From assembly GCF_964332355.1 (NCBI RefSeq), contig NZ_OZ201293.1:496001-560000 (forward strand): a stretch of DNA of 64,000 nucleotides. Direction: 5' to 3'. Origin of the DNA: Imbroritus primus. Lineage in GTDB: Bacteria > Pseudomonadota > Gammaproteobacteria > Burkholderiales > Burkholderiaceae. The position numbers and the translations under genes were made by a program. Shown here in pieces: positions 27,528 through 39,219 of this stretch (position 1 is its first letter; each line of letters begins with the position of its first letter). The notes below the pieces were generated by a model that was not told the origin of the DNA, searched no databases, and worked only from the letters and a program-made list of their open reading frames with translations.

Positions 27528-27552
27528 AGGCGTCAACCAGTTTGTGACGCCT
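27528..27552 (-). terminator. probable weak terminator after the cyclodeaminase-family gene
   Basis: AGGCGTCA (27528-27535) and TGACGCCT (27545-27552) form a perfect 8-bp stem with a 9-base loop. On the minus strand an A/T-rich but not pure T tract follows, so termination may be partial. Confidence 0.5.
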
Positions 27553-27578
27553 CTCAGGGAAATCCCGAGGACAGTGCA

Positions 27579-28661
27579 TCACATGCACGGCGTGAGTGCG
27601 CAAGCCTTGTCAGGACTGGGCTCAGATGGTGCATGTCGCAGCAGGCCGAAGAGATTTTTGGGTGAATCGGGAGTCGCGATCAGGTCGAGCTGGCTACCGA
27701 TTTCCAGCGCACTGCTCAATTCGAAAAGCACCCGCAATGCCGAGAAATCCTCGAGTGCAAAACCGACCGAATCGAAGACCGTGATGTCATGCTCTGAGGT
27801 TCGTCCGGGACGGGTACCGTTGAGAACGTTCCATAATTCGGTGGCATTTGGTTCCGGTATTTGTTGAATCTCGCCCTCGACGCGTGTCTGCGGTAAATAT
27901 TCCACGAATACTTTCGAATTTTTGAGAATGTCGCGGTGCAATTCCGTCTTGCCCGGACTATCTCCACCGACGGCATTGACGTGTACGCCGGGCAGCAGCA
28001 TGTCGGGCGTCAGCACCTCGGCGCGCGCCTGGGCCGCGGTGAGGGTCGTGACGATATCGGCACCCGCCGCCGCTTCGCGCGGCGAGCCGCACAACCGGAT
28101 TTCGGGAGGCGGCATGCCGCTCGCGGCGCACACGGCGCAGAGATTGTCGGCCAGCTTGCGCATGGCGGCCGGGTCAATGTCATATAGGCGTAGGGCGCGC
28201 ACGCCGAGCAGGGTCATAAAGGCCAGAGCCTGGAAGTCGCTTTGTGCGCCGTTGCCGATGATGGCCATGCAGCGTGCGTCGGGTCGGCCCAGTAAACGCG
28301 CTGCCAGTGCCGAGGTGGCCGCCGTGCGCAGCGCGGTGGTCAGGGTGAGTTCACTCAACAGCAGCGGGTAGCCAGTGTGCATGTCCGACAGCACGCCAAA
28401 AGCCATCACGGTCGGCAGCCCATGGCGCGGATTGCCGGGATGGCCGTTGACGTACTTGAAGCTGAAATGGCTGCGGTCGGCCACAGGCATCAGCTCGATC
28501 ACCCCCTCCCGGGCATAGCGTGCGATGCGCGGCGATTTCTCGAAATCGGGCCAGCGCCGGAAATCCGCCTCGATCGCCGCTGCGATACGGCGCAGCAGCT
28601 CAGCAATGCCGACCCGCGCGCAAAGCTGTCGCATGTGCTGAACATCCAGATAGCGTGTCAT
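27579..28661 (-). CDS. ornithine cyclodeaminase/mu-crystallin family enzyme
   Basis: A 360-residue NAD-dependent enzyme of the OCD/mu-crystallin family. Members turn L-ornithine to L-proline, L-lysine to L-pipecolate, or reduce cyclic imines. Family marks are SHFSFKYVNGHPGNP (near residue 65), the Rossmann segment MAIIGNGAQSDFQALAF (near 138) and HVNAVGGDSPGKTEL with the catalytic Asp (near 233). The start ATG 28661 has a GGGAGAA ribosome binding site. Substrate is unclear. The hydrolase encoded upstream on the same strand suggests ornithine, while the ALDH7-type dehydrogenase and DAO-type oxidase across the Lrp gene would suit lysine/pipecolate. Confidence 0.8.
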   Translation of the reverse strand: MTRYLDVQHMRQLCARVGIAELLRRIAAAIEADFRRWPDFEKSPRIARYAREGVIELMPVADRSHFSFKYVNGHPGNPRHGLPTVMAFGVLSDMHTGYPLLLSELTLTTALRTAATSALAARLLGRPDARCMAIIGNGAQSDFQALAFMTLLGVRALRLYDIDPAAMRKLADNLCAVCAASGMPPPEIRLCGSPREAAAGADIVTTLTAAQARAEVLTPDMLLPGVHVNAVGGDSPGKTELHRDILKNSKVFVEYLPQTRVEGEIQQIPEPNATELWNVLNGTRPGRTSEHDITVFDSVGFALEDFSALRVLFELSSALEIGSQLDLIATPDSPKNLFGLLRHAPSEPSPDKACALTPCM

Positions 28662-28772
28662 GATGGTTCTCCCAGCGCCGAGCTTCCCGGCATCGCCCCC
28701 AGGTATCGTCCCCAAGTACCGCTTTCAAGTACGTACCGCCTCCCGCTGTTTTACCCCACGCGCTATCGATGG

Positions 28773-29672
28773 CTAGTGCGCCGCATCCGCCAGCGTGGGA
28801 TGGAGCGCGCCATGTTGCGGTGCGCTGCTCCGGTCGAGCCGCAAGGTCATGCAGTACGCGCCGCCGCCGGACAGCATGAACGGCGCAAGATCCACTTCGG
28901 TGACGTGATAGCCGCGCGCCTGCAACCGTTGTCGCAAGGCTGGCGTGCACAGGCTGGTGATGATCTCCCGGCCCAGGCTGACAGCGTTGATATTGAAGTG
29001 CAGCAGGTCGTCTTCCGTGGCTTCGATCAGCATGTCCGGGTTCACCGTCCTGCGCAGCGTGCGCAAGGCCTGCGGCGTGAGCGCGGAAGGCAGGTAGAGG
29101 ATCTCGCCGCCGCTCAGCAGGCAGAAGCAGACATCGAGGTGATAGCAGCGCTCGGTGGCCAGCTCCAGTGGCACCACCCGCTTGTCGAAGGTCGCTGCGA
29201 TGGCTTCCAGCGAACTGCGCGACGAGCGCGGACCGAAGCCGGCCCAGAAATGCTGGCGGCCGGCATCCCAGATGCAGTCGCCGGCACCCTCCTGAAAGCA
29301 GCCGGGTGGGAGCGTCACGATTTCCCGGATCAGGCCGCGCTGTTGCAGCGTGCGGAACAGCGTCAGGAAGTGCACTTCCTCACCCTGACGCTCCGGATAG
29401 CGACAGCGCGCCATCATGGCTTTGCCATCCAGCACCACGGCGGCGTTGGCGGGAAACACCATATCGGGCAGGCCAGGCACCCCATCCGCCATTTCCACGC
29501 TTCCGCCGGCCTGTTCGATACTCGCGCGCAAGGCCTCGGCCGCCGCCAGCGCCCGTTGACGCATCGCATCCGGATCTTCCTGCCAGGCATCCGGCCGCAT
29601 CCACGGATTGATGTGATACGACACATCGAAGCAAGTTGGCGAGACCATCAGGAACTGCGGCGTAGTGACCAT
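28773..29672 (-). CDS. amidinotransferase-fold guanidino/ureido hydrolase (DDAH/CtlX-like)
   Basis: A 299-residue protein of the pentein fold that includes dimethylarginine dimethylaminohydrolase, citrulline hydrolase CtlX and arginine dihydrolase ArgZ. Expected catalytic residues are seen: the acidic stretch EGAGDCIWD (near residue 135), a histidine in CYHLDVCFCLL (near 183) and the nucleophilic cysteine near the C-terminus in GGGAYCMTLRLD. The start ATG 29672 follows GGAGACGCCC. It lies upstream of the cyclodeaminase-family gene on the same strand, which suggests a route from arginine or citrulline to ornithine and on to proline. Exact substrate is inferred. Confidence 0.75.
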   Translation of the reverse strand: MVTTPQFLMVSPTCFDVSYHINPWMRPDAWQEDPDAMRQRALAAAEALRASIEQAGGSVEMADGVPGLPDMVFPANAAVVLDGKAMMARCRYPERQGEEVHFLTLFRTLQQRGLIREIVTLPPGCFQEGAGDCIWDAGRQHFWAGFGPRSSRSSLEAIAATFDKRVVPLELATERCYHLDVCFCLLSGGEILYLPSALTPQALRTLRRTVNPDMLIEATEDDLLHFNINAVSLGREIITSLCTPALRQRLQARGYHVTEVDLAPFMLSGGGAYCMTLRLDRSSAPQHGALHPTLADAAH

Positions 29673-29814
29673 GGGCGCGTCTCCAGTCGGGGCGGGGCGA
29701 GGGTGTCCCGTATAGATAGCGTAGTCGACGGCATGCCCAGGCAGAAGCCTCAAAAGTGCTTCAATTCGCCAGGAAATTGCCCATAATGATCAATAAGGGC
29801 CAGCAGACTGACAG

Positions 29815-29843
29815 GTGCCGTGCCGTGCCGTGCCGTGCCGTGC
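29815..29843. repeat. GTGCC pentanucleotide tandem repeat
   Basis: Five uninterrupted GTGCC units (29815-29839) plus a partial sixth lie in the 290-base region between the divergent hydrolase gene and the Lrp gene. The unit length is not a multiple of three, and the tract sits in a promoter region, so slippage would alter promoter spacing. Confidence 0.9.
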
Positions 29844-29962
29844 GTACCCGTCAGACTGCCGTGGCGGCGCTATCGCCACCGATGCCAAGGGGCGCAGGGG
29901 TATCGGGCAGGTGGCCTTAGACTCTCTGGCCCTTGGCTTCTTGGCCATTCAGGAGGCATGCC

Positions 29963-30406
29963 ATGGACGACGACCAGATCAGGCTCGACGATACCGACCG
30001 GCAGCTCATCGGCCTGCTGCGCGATAACGCGCGCCTCAGTGTATCGGCGCTGGCGGGCAAGCTGCGCGTTTCGCGTGGTACCGTTCAGAACCGGCTCGCG
30101 CGGCTCGAGCACAGTGGGGTCATCGCCGGCTACACCGTGCGCCTGCGCCAGTCAGCCCAACCCAACCGCATTCGCGCCTGGATGACCATCGTGGTGGAAG
30201 GTAGCTGCGCGCCGGACGTCATTCGCGCGCTGCGCGGCGAACCCGCCGTGACGGCGTTGCATTCCACCAATGGCCGCTGGGATGTGGTGGCCGAGATCAG
30301 CGCCGACAACCTCGAGGCCTTCGACCGGGCGCTCGGCCGCATCCGCCTGATCAAGGGCATTGTCAACACGGAAACGCACATTCTCCTGTCTACGCATAAG
30401 GTATAG
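29963..30406 (+). CDS. Lrp/AsnC family transcriptional regulator
   Basis: A 147-residue Lrp-type regulator. The N-terminal helix-turn-helix (about 10-55) includes LDDTDRQLIGLLRDNARLS and the recognition helix RGTVQNRLARLE. The C-terminal RAM ligand-binding domain covers about 70-140. ATG 29963 has a perfect AGGAGG at 29951-29956. It lies divergent to the hydrolase/cyclodeaminase pair and 31 bases before the aldehyde dehydrogenase, so it probably senses an amino acid and controls both sides. Confidence 0.9.
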   Translation: MDDDQIRLDDTDRQLIGLLRDNARLSVSALAGKLRVSRGTVQNRLARLEHSGVIAGYTVRLRQSAQPNRIRAWMTIVVEGSCAPDVIRALRGEPAVTALHSTNGRWDVVAEISADNLEAFDRALGRIRLIKGIVNTETHILLSTHKV

Positions 30407-30437
30407 GGACAGCCACCGCTTTGCCGGAGGACCGACC

Positions 30438-31987
<1,550 letters not shown>

Positions 31988-31991
<4 letters not shown>

Positions 31992-33163
31992 GCACGCCAC
32001 TCCGCATCGTCATCATCGGCGGTGGTGTCATCGGCAGCGCCATCGCCACCTTCCTCACGCAGACGCCGGGCGCATGCGAGGTCACCGTGCTGGAGCGCGA
32101 CCCTACATATGGCAATGCCTCGTCCGCACGTTCCGCCAGCTCGATTCGCCAGCAGTTCTCGACACCGGTGAACATCCGCATGTCGCAGTACGGCATCGAC
32201 TTCTTCAGGCACATCGGCACGCAGTTGCGCGTGGGCGAAACGGCGCCCGACATCGGGCTGGTCGAGCCCGGTTATCTGTTCCTGGCAAGTACGGCCGGTG
32301 CGGCGTCCTTGCAAGAGAATGTGCGCATGCAACATGCGCACGGCGTCGCGGTCGATCTGCTGTCGTCCACGCAACTGCGCATGGCCTTTCCGTGGCTGGC
32401 TACCCGCGGCCTGCGTTGCGGCGCGCTCGGCCGAGCGGGCGAGGGCTGGTATGACGGCTACAGTGTGTTGCAGGCTTTTCGCACGAAAGCGCGTGCGCAG
32501 GGTGTGGCATTTGTCCATGCGGAAGCGAGCGGGTTTGTAAGACGTGGTTCCCGCGTAGCGGGCGTGACGGTGCGCGAGGGTGCAGCGTTGCACTGCGATA
32601 TGGCCGTCAATGCTGCCGGTCCGTGGGCGGCGGTCGTTGCACGCTGGGCTGGCATCGAACTGCCGGTGCACGCGCGGCGGCGGACGGTGTTCAGTTTCAC
32701 CTGCCCAGAGCGGCTGCCGCGCTGCCCGCTGGTCATCGATCCGGGTGGATTGTGGTTCCGTCCGGAAGGTGAGCAGTTCCTGTGTGGTTATGCTCCTGCG
32801 CCGGCCGACGATCTCGACGACTTGCCGCTGGATCCCGATATTGGCGCGTTCGAGAGCCTGGTATGGCCAGCGCTGGCGCAGCGTGTACCGGCGTTTGCGG
32901 CCGTGCGCCTGACGGGCGCGTGGGCAGGCTATTACGAGATGAATGTGTTCGATCACAACGCGATCCTCGGCTTGCATGCGGACTGCCCTAATCTGTACTT
33001 TGCCAATGGCTTCTCAGGCCATGGCCTGCAGCATGCGCCAGCGGTCGGACGTGGGCTGGCCGAACTCATGCTGCTCGGCGGCTACCGTTCACTTGATCTT
33101 TCGCCGCTTGCCTTTTCCCGAATATCGGAACGGCGTCCCCTGATGGAGCGCAACATCATCTGA
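31988..33163 (+). CDS. amaA: FAD-dependent DAO-family amine oxidase (L-pipecolate oxidase-like)
   Basis: A 391-residue flavoprotein of the DAO/glycine oxidase fold. The dinucleotide motif is IVIIGGGVIGSAIATFL (residues about 6-22). The second FAD segment is DMAVNAAGPWAAVVARWAG (near 205), and the C-terminal cap FANGFSGHGLQHAPAVGRGL is typical. Its ATG overlaps the ALDH7 stop (ATGA). The pairing suggests oxidation of L-pipecolate to piperideine-6-carboxylate, the substrate of the neighbouring dehydrogenase. Other cyclic or secondary amino acids are possible. Confidence 0.72.
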
Positions 33164-33274
33164 TGGGGCCGGCAAAAGGATTGCGCCAGCGTGCGTTACG
33201 CGTTATGGTTGCCAGAAAAATTGACCGCGACGTTCGGCTTGCCGACGGATCGCGGTCTTTATCCCCATGGAGCC

Positions 33275-34303
<1,029 letters not shown>

Positions 34304-34320
34304 GTCGCGCAGGAGGTGGC

Positions 34321-35709
34321 ATGGCGAACCGGCCAGCGGTGATGGAACGCATCCTGGTAGTCGACGACGATGTGAGCATCGGCGAATGCGTCGAAATGCT
34401 GCTGACCAGTGCTGGCTATGAGTGCAACCTGTACCACACCGGGCAGGCCGGGCTTGATTGCCTGTTCCAGAAGGATTTCGATCTGGTCATCACCGATCTC
34501 AAGTTGCCGGACCTGAGCGGTCTCGACATCATCGCGGCTGTGAAGCAAAAGGACCGCGAAATCCCGGTGATTCTCATGACCAGTTTCTCGTCGGTGGAAA
34601 CTGCCATCCAGGCGCTGCGGCGCGGCGCCAACGACTACATCATCAAGCCGTTCGACAATGACGACTTCATGTTCTCCGTGCGCCGCGCCCTGAGCGAGCG
34701 CCGCACGCACCGCGAGAACGCTGTGCTCAAGCGCAGCCTGAAGAAGGTCTTCACGAAGAACCAGATCATCGGCGAGAGCGATGCTGTGCAACGGCTGCGC
34801 ACGGTGATCCAGCGCGTGGCGCACACTGATGCGAACGTCCTGATCCAGGGTGAGAGCGGCACCGGCAAGGAGCTGGTGGCACAGGCCATCCACTTTGGTG
34901 GCGACCGCGCCGACCGGCCGTTTGTGCCGGTCAACTGCGGAGCGATTCCCGCCGACCTGGTCGAGTCGGAACTGTTCGGCCACGCCAAGGGCGCTTACAC
35001 CGGCGCTGTCAGTGCCAGCGAAGGGCTGATCCGTGAGGCGAGCGGCGGCACGCTCTTCCTCGACGAAATTTCCGAGCTGCCGCTGCATGTGCAGGTCAAG
35101 CTGCTGCGCGTCATCCAGGAACGCCAGGTGCGGCCGCTCGGCTCCACGCAAAGCTATGTCACGGACACCCGCTTTCTCGCCGCCAGCAACCGCGATCTCA
35201 AGGCCGAAGCCGCCGCCGGCAATTTCCGCGCAGACCTGTACTACCGCCTCAACGTGATCACCATCCAGGTGCCGCCGTTGCGCGAGCGCGGCCGCGATAT
35301 CGAACTACTGGCCGAACACTTTCTACGCGCACACAGCCGGCGCACATCCAGCCGTTACACCATGCGGCGAGACTTTATCGAGGCGCTGATGGCGCACGAC
35401 TGGCCAGGCAATATCCGCGAACTGGAGAACCTCATCGAGCGCGTGGTCATCCTCGCTGATTCAGAGATGCTGACGCGCGATGATCTCGCCGAGTTGACGC
35501 TCAACGAGCGCCGCTCCGGACCGCGTCTGGAACGTGCGCAGAAACCGCTGTCGATCGAGGAATACATCAAGGAATGCATCCTGCTCTACCAGGATACGCA
35601 CAGCGAAGTAGAGCTGGCGGCATTGCTTGGCATTGGCCGCAAGGCGCTGTGGGAGCGCCGCCGCCGCTGGGGCATGACCAAGGACGGCTCCACGCAGGAA
35701 CCGGTCTGA
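34321..35709 (+). CDS. NtrC-family sigma-54-dependent response regulator
   Basis: A 462-residue activator. The receiver domain has ILVVDDDVSIGE and the phosphorylated Asp in LVITDLKLPDLSG (near residue 55). The AAA+ domain has GESGTGKELVAQAIH (Walker A), the sigma-54-contacting loop GAYTGAVSAS (GAFTGA variant), and GGTLFLDEISELPL (Walker B). The C-terminal Fis-like helix-turn-helix is HSEVELAALLGIGRKALWER. ATG 34321 has a perfect AGGAGG at 34311-34316. Paired with the PAS kinase upstream. The sigma-54 promoter and palindromes about 3.5 kb downstream are a plausible target. Confidence 0.92.
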   Translation: MANRPAVMERILVVDDDVSIGECVEMLLTSAGYECNLYHTGQAGLDCLFQKDFDLVITDLKLPDLSGLDIIAAVKQKDREIPVILMTSFSSVETAIQALRRGANDYIIKPFDNDDFMFSVRRALSERRTHRENAVLKRSLKKVFTKNQIIGESDAVQRLRTVIQRVAHTDANVLIQGESGTGKELVAQAIHFGGDRADRPFVPVNCGAIPADLVESELFGHAKGAYTGAVSASEGLIREASGGTLFLDEISELPLHVQVKLLRVIQERQVRPLGSTQSYVTDTRFLAASNRDLKAEAAAGNFRADLYYRLNVITIQVPPLRERGRDIELLAEHFLRAHSRRTSSRYTMRRDFIEALMAHDWPGNIRELENLIERVVILADSEMLTRDDLAELTLNERRSGPRLERAQKPLSIEEYIKECILLYQDTHSEVELAALLGIGRKALWERRRRWGMTKDGSTQEPV

Positions 35710-35724
35710 GACTGTTGCAGAAAA

Positions 35725-36477
35725 TCAGAGTATGCCGAATGCGCGCAGTGCCAGTCCCGCACCGACCAGCAGGCAGAGTATCGCCACGGCCTTGCGCAAT
35801 ACCTGCGCATTGACGGCGTGCACGATACGCACGCCGATCACCACGCCGATGACTTCTACGACGGCAACGATGGCTGCGAGCTTGAAATCGATGGTGCCGA
35901 ACTGCAGGTTGCCCAGCGTACCGGAAACGGAGGCGAGGATCTGGATCACCTGGCTTGCACCGATGGCAGACAGTGGAGAGAAACCAAACAGCAATAACAG
36001 CGGCACGGACAATGCAGGGCCGCCGACGCCGGTGAGTCCCGAGCCGAATCCGACGGCCGCCCCGATGGCCGCGAGCAGCCACTGCTGGCGGCGGCGTTGT
36101 CCCGCAAAGGCTTCCTGGTGGCTGCCGGTGCTGCCCCTCAGGGTGTAAACGCCAGCGAACACGATCAGCCCGGCGAGAATCAGCGTTAGCACACGGCTGT
36201 CGAGCCATGTGTTGGCCCACGCCCCGAGAAAGCCGAACAGCGCGGCGCCGATGCAGAGCGGCACGGTGATGCCCCAATCGATACTGCCGCGCTTCTGGAA
36301 TAGCCAGGTGCCGACGATGCCGGTAAAGATGAATGTGAACAGCGCCGTCGCCATCGATTGCTGGATCGTCAGGCCAGCTGTGACATTGAGCGCGGGAATC
36401 AGCAGCACGCCGCCGACGCCGACGGCGCCGATCAGCACACCGACGCCGAGCGAAATCAGGAGCAGGAGCGGCAGCAT
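35725..36477 (-). CDS. TauE/SafE family sulfite/organic anion exporter
   Basis: A 250-residue inner-membrane protein of the TauE/SafE family (DUF81) with about eight hydrophobic segments. The two internal repeats each carry the family motif, GVLIGAVGVGGVLLIPAL near residue 12 and GFGSGLTGVGGPALSVPLL near 142. Members export sulfite or sulfoacetate during taurine and sulfonate breakdown. Its place beside a SulP transporter and a sulfonate-type ABC importer supports an organosulfur role, but this is inference. The ATG follows GGAGACC. Confidence 0.85.
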   Translation of the reverse strand: MLPLLLLISLGVGVLIGAVGVGGVLLIPALNVTAGLTIQQSMATALFTFIFTGIVGTWLFQKRGSIDWGITVPLCIGAALFGFLGAWANTWLDSRVLTLILAGLIVFAGVYTLRGSTGSHQEAFAGQRRRQQWLLAAIGAAVGFGSGLTGVGGPALSVPLLLLFGFSPLSAIGASQVIQILASVSGTLGNLQFGTIDFKLAAIVAVVEVIGVVIGVRIVHAVNAQVLRKAVAILCLLVGAGLALRAFGIL

Positions 36478-36529
36478 AGAAGGTCTCCGCCCGCCGGCAT
36501 GACCGCGCAGGCCAGATTGAGTGAAAGGG

Positions 36530-37009
36530 TCAGCCGGCTACGGAAGCCGTGAAGGTGCCCGTGATCAGGCCTACCAGCTGCTTCATGATCTGGTAGCCCA
36601 TCGGCTGGTCCTGCTCCATCAGCCCGATCAGTTCACGGCCGTTGATGGCCAGTACCGTGCACGGCGTCAGGCAGGTTGCATTGGCGATGCGGATATTGTC
36701 GCTGGGCGTCATGGCCGCCCAGCCGAAGACCTCGTGGCGGTGGAGGATATCGCTGCCGGGGTTGTCGCGCCCGCCCAGGCCCACCGCAAACCGCACCATG
36801 CCCTGTGCCAGGACATAGAGATGCTGTGCAATCTCGCCGGTGCGGTAGATGTGGGCATCCTTGTCATACGTGTGGATCACGCTGATCGCGGCGATGCGCT
36901 GCAACTGCAGTCGCGTGAGTCCGGCGAAGAACTGCGCGCGCGCCAGCAGATCGACAGGGGCAACGGTCGGCTCGTTCACGATCGTCAGAATCTTCGGTTG
37001 CTCGTCCAT
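36530..37009 (-). CDS. stand-alone cyclic-nucleotide-binding-fold protein without DNA-binding domain
   Basis: A 159-residue protein with a Crp-type beta-roll (about residues 20-140) and no helix-turn-helix. The phosphate-binding cassette reads HEVFGWAAM (92-100) with an arginine at 107. The invariant Glu of the usual FGE element is Trp here (FGW 95-97). The same FGWA form occurs in the domain fused to the ABC permease at 43943, so the two are related. ATG 37009 has a GGAGG ribosome binding site. It lies between TauE/SafE and SulP genes on the same strand, suggesting a role in controlling transport. Confidence 0.78.
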   Translation of the reverse strand: MDEQPKILTIVNEPTVAPVDLLARAQFFAGLTRLQLQRIAAISVIHTYDKDAHIYRTGEIAQHLYVLAQGMVRFAVGLGGRDNPGSDILHRHEVFGWAAMTPSDNIRIANATCLTPCTVLAINGRELIGLMEQDQPMGYQIMKQLVGLITGTFTASVAG

Positions 37010-37075
37010 GATTCCTCCTTCCATGCACTTGTGCTTGGTTGCTGGCTGGCGCCGGGTTGCGCGCCAGCTACTGTG

Positions 37076-38896
37076 CTACGCGCTGATGCGCGTCGGCGCC
37101 TCGCTGGGCGACTCCTCCCGCGCCTCGCCATTTGGAAGATAGCCGTGGCACTGGCGGAAGACGCGATGCGGACAATTGCGGCAGATCGTTGGATCCAGCT
37201 TTGCGTACAGCCGATCCATCACGTTCTGGCGCATTTCGAACAGGTTTTCCTCGCCGATTTCCTCGAGCTGGCCGCCCTTGGCCAGGTCCTGCACCACCGG
37301 AGCCTTCAGGCGATGGAAGTACAGGCCGCCGCCCATGGCACGGCGGCGCTTGGCTTCCTCGGCAAACATGTGCGCGCCCGCGACATCGACGAAGTTGATA
37401 CCGGACGCCAGGATCAGCACGTGCTTCTGTGTCGGCTGTTCGGCGTCGATGCTCTGCAGGGTTTGCTGCACGTGGTCGACTGCGCCGAAATACAGCGAGC
37501 CATCCACAAAGGCGATCTTGAGTTGCGGGCATTCCGGTTTGCCGTCTGCGGGCACGAAATGGTACGTGTCGTCCCCGGGCGCCGGCATGCCGCTGCGGAT
37601 GTTCGGCTGGGCGGTGCGGCGGATGTAGAAGATCAGTGACAGCAGCACGCCGACATAGATAGCGAACTCGAGATCGAGGAACAGCGTGGCGAACAGCGTC
37701 ACCCACAGCACCGCACTCTCCGTGCGGCTCGTCTTGGCGATGGCCTTGATGTGGTGGGTGTCGATCAGCGAGTAGGCCACCATGAACAGCAACGCTGCCA
37801 TCGAGGCGATCGGCAGGTAACTCACCAGCGGCGCGAATACCAGCAGCGTCAGGACCAGGAACAGCGACGAGAACACGGCGGCCAGCGGCGTGCGCGCGCC
37901 CGCGGTGTAGTTGATGCCGCTGCGCGTGAACGAGCCGCTGGAGACATAACCCGAGAAGAAACTGCCGAAGAAATTGGCGAGGCCCTGGCCGACGAACTCC
38001 TGGTTGCCGTCGATGCGCTGCCCGGACTTGAGCGCCACCGCCCGTGCAATGGACAGCGCTTCTGTCAGGGACAGCATTGCCACGGCCAGTGCAATCGTGG
38101 ACAGCTGGCGGATGGTGTCCATCGAAAAATCAGGATGCGAGATCGGCGGCAGGCTGCGCGGAATCGCCGTAACCGTGGCAACGCTCGCCGCAGTGCCGAA
38201 GAGCGCCGTCAGCGCCGCGGCGAACAGGCTGCCCACCAGCATGGCGGCGATCATGAACGGGATCTGCGGCACATAGCGGCGCGTCAAGATGCCAGCCAGC
38301 AATGTCACGGTTCCGACCGCGACCGAAAACGGATTGAGATCGCCGAGATTCTGGAATACGCCCTGCAGGGTTTCAATGAAACCGGCCTTGGAGGGAATCG
38401 ACAGACCGAGGAAGTTCTTGAACTGGCTGACCGCGATCAGGATCCCGGCACCCGCCGTAAAGCCAATCACCACGCTGTGTGAAATGAAGTTCACCAGTGA
38501 GCCCAGGCGCGCTAGCCCCATGGCCAGCTGCAGGATGCCCACCAGGAAGGTGAGGGTCATCGCCAGCGTCACGTAGTGCGCGGAGCCCGGATCGGCCAGC
38601 GGGCTCAGAGTCGCGAACAGGACGATGGACAGTGCCGCCGTCGGGCCCGATACCAAATGCCAGGACGAGCCAAAGAGTGCGGCCAGAATCACCGGCACGA
38701 TGGCCGTGTACAAACCATATTCCGGCGGCAGGCCGGCGATGGTGGCATAGGCCACGGCCTGGGGAACGAGAATGATGGTACCGCTGAGGCCGGCGAGCAC
38801 GTCGGCCCGCAAGGATTCACGGTTGACGCGGTTCCACCAGACGGTCATCGGCAGCATGCGTTGCAGCCGGCCTTGGGAATTGAAGCTGTGTTTCAC
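37076..38896 (-). CDS. SulP family sulfate permease with STAS domain and cysteine-rich tail
   Basis: A 606-residue SulP anion transporter. The conserved N-terminal stretch LSGTIILVPQAVAYATIAGL (near residue 38), the transmembrane core of 10-14 segments and the motif GLANFFGSFFSGYVSSGSFT are present. A STAS domain covers about 440-560. Unusually, the C-terminus continues with a cysteine cluster CRNCPHRVFRQC (C-x2-C-x6-C) near residue 580 that could bind a metal. It belongs to the leftward group with the cyclic-nucleotide-fold and TauE/SafE genes. The substrate may be sulfate, bicarbonate or another anion. Confidence 0.9.
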   Translation of the reverse strand: MKHSFNSQGRLQRMLPMTVWWNRVNRESLRADVLAGLSGTIILVPQAVAYATIAGLPPEYGLYTAIVPVILAALFGSSWHLVSGPTAALSIVLFATLSPLADPGSAHYVTLAMTLTFLVGILQLAMGLARLGSLVNFISHSVVIGFTAGAGILIAVSQFKNFLGLSIPSKAGFIETLQGVFQNLGDLNPFSVAVGTVTLLAGILTRRYVPQIPFMIAAMLVGSLFAAALTALFGTAASVATVTAIPRSLPPISHPDFSMDTIRQLSTIALAVAMLSLTEALSIARAVALKSGQRIDGNQEFVGQGLANFFGSFFSGYVSSGSFTRSGINYTAGARTPLAAVFSSLFLVLTLLVFAPLVSYLPIASMAALLFMVAYSLIDTHHIKAIAKTSRTESAVLWVTLFATLFLDLEFAIYVGVLLSLIFYIRRTAQPNIRSGMPAPGDDTYHFVPADGKPECPQLKIAFVDGSLYFGAVDHVQQTLQSIDAEQPTQKHVLILASGINFVDVAGAHMFAEEAKRRRAMGGGLYFHRLKAPVVQDLAKGGQLEEIGEENLFEMRQNVMDRLYAKLDPTICRNCPHRVFRQCHGYLPNGEAREESPSEAPTRISA

Positions 38897-39219
38897 TTGA
38901 GGTTAGCCTGTTTCTTTGTCAGTTTTTTCATGCGCGTGGCGTTGCACCTCGCGCAGGATTGTTTCGAAGGCTGTTCCTGGCTGCTTGTCCGTTTTGATTC
39001 TCCGTCTGCCGCGTCAGGCCTGGCACCGGGAGATGCCGCTGGCCGTGTGAGCGCGATGTTCCGGAAGGCCAAGCAAGCAAGGTGCCAACGAATCCGTTTC
39101 AGGTCGGCGCGCGCGTCTCCAGGGCGCCGACCCCCGATCTTACCTCGCTCCTCCGATTCCGCGAAATCCGCGTTGTAGCTGCGCAGCACAGCGCACTTGC
39201 CCACCGCCATGCCAGCCAG
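38897..39219. other. intergenic stretch between SulP and the oxygenase operon
   Basis: No convincing gene is seen. A 121-codon open frame on the minus strand (38893-39258) has no family match and overlaps the regulatory sites, so it is not called. The SulP promoter should lie at the left end. Confidence 0.4.
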
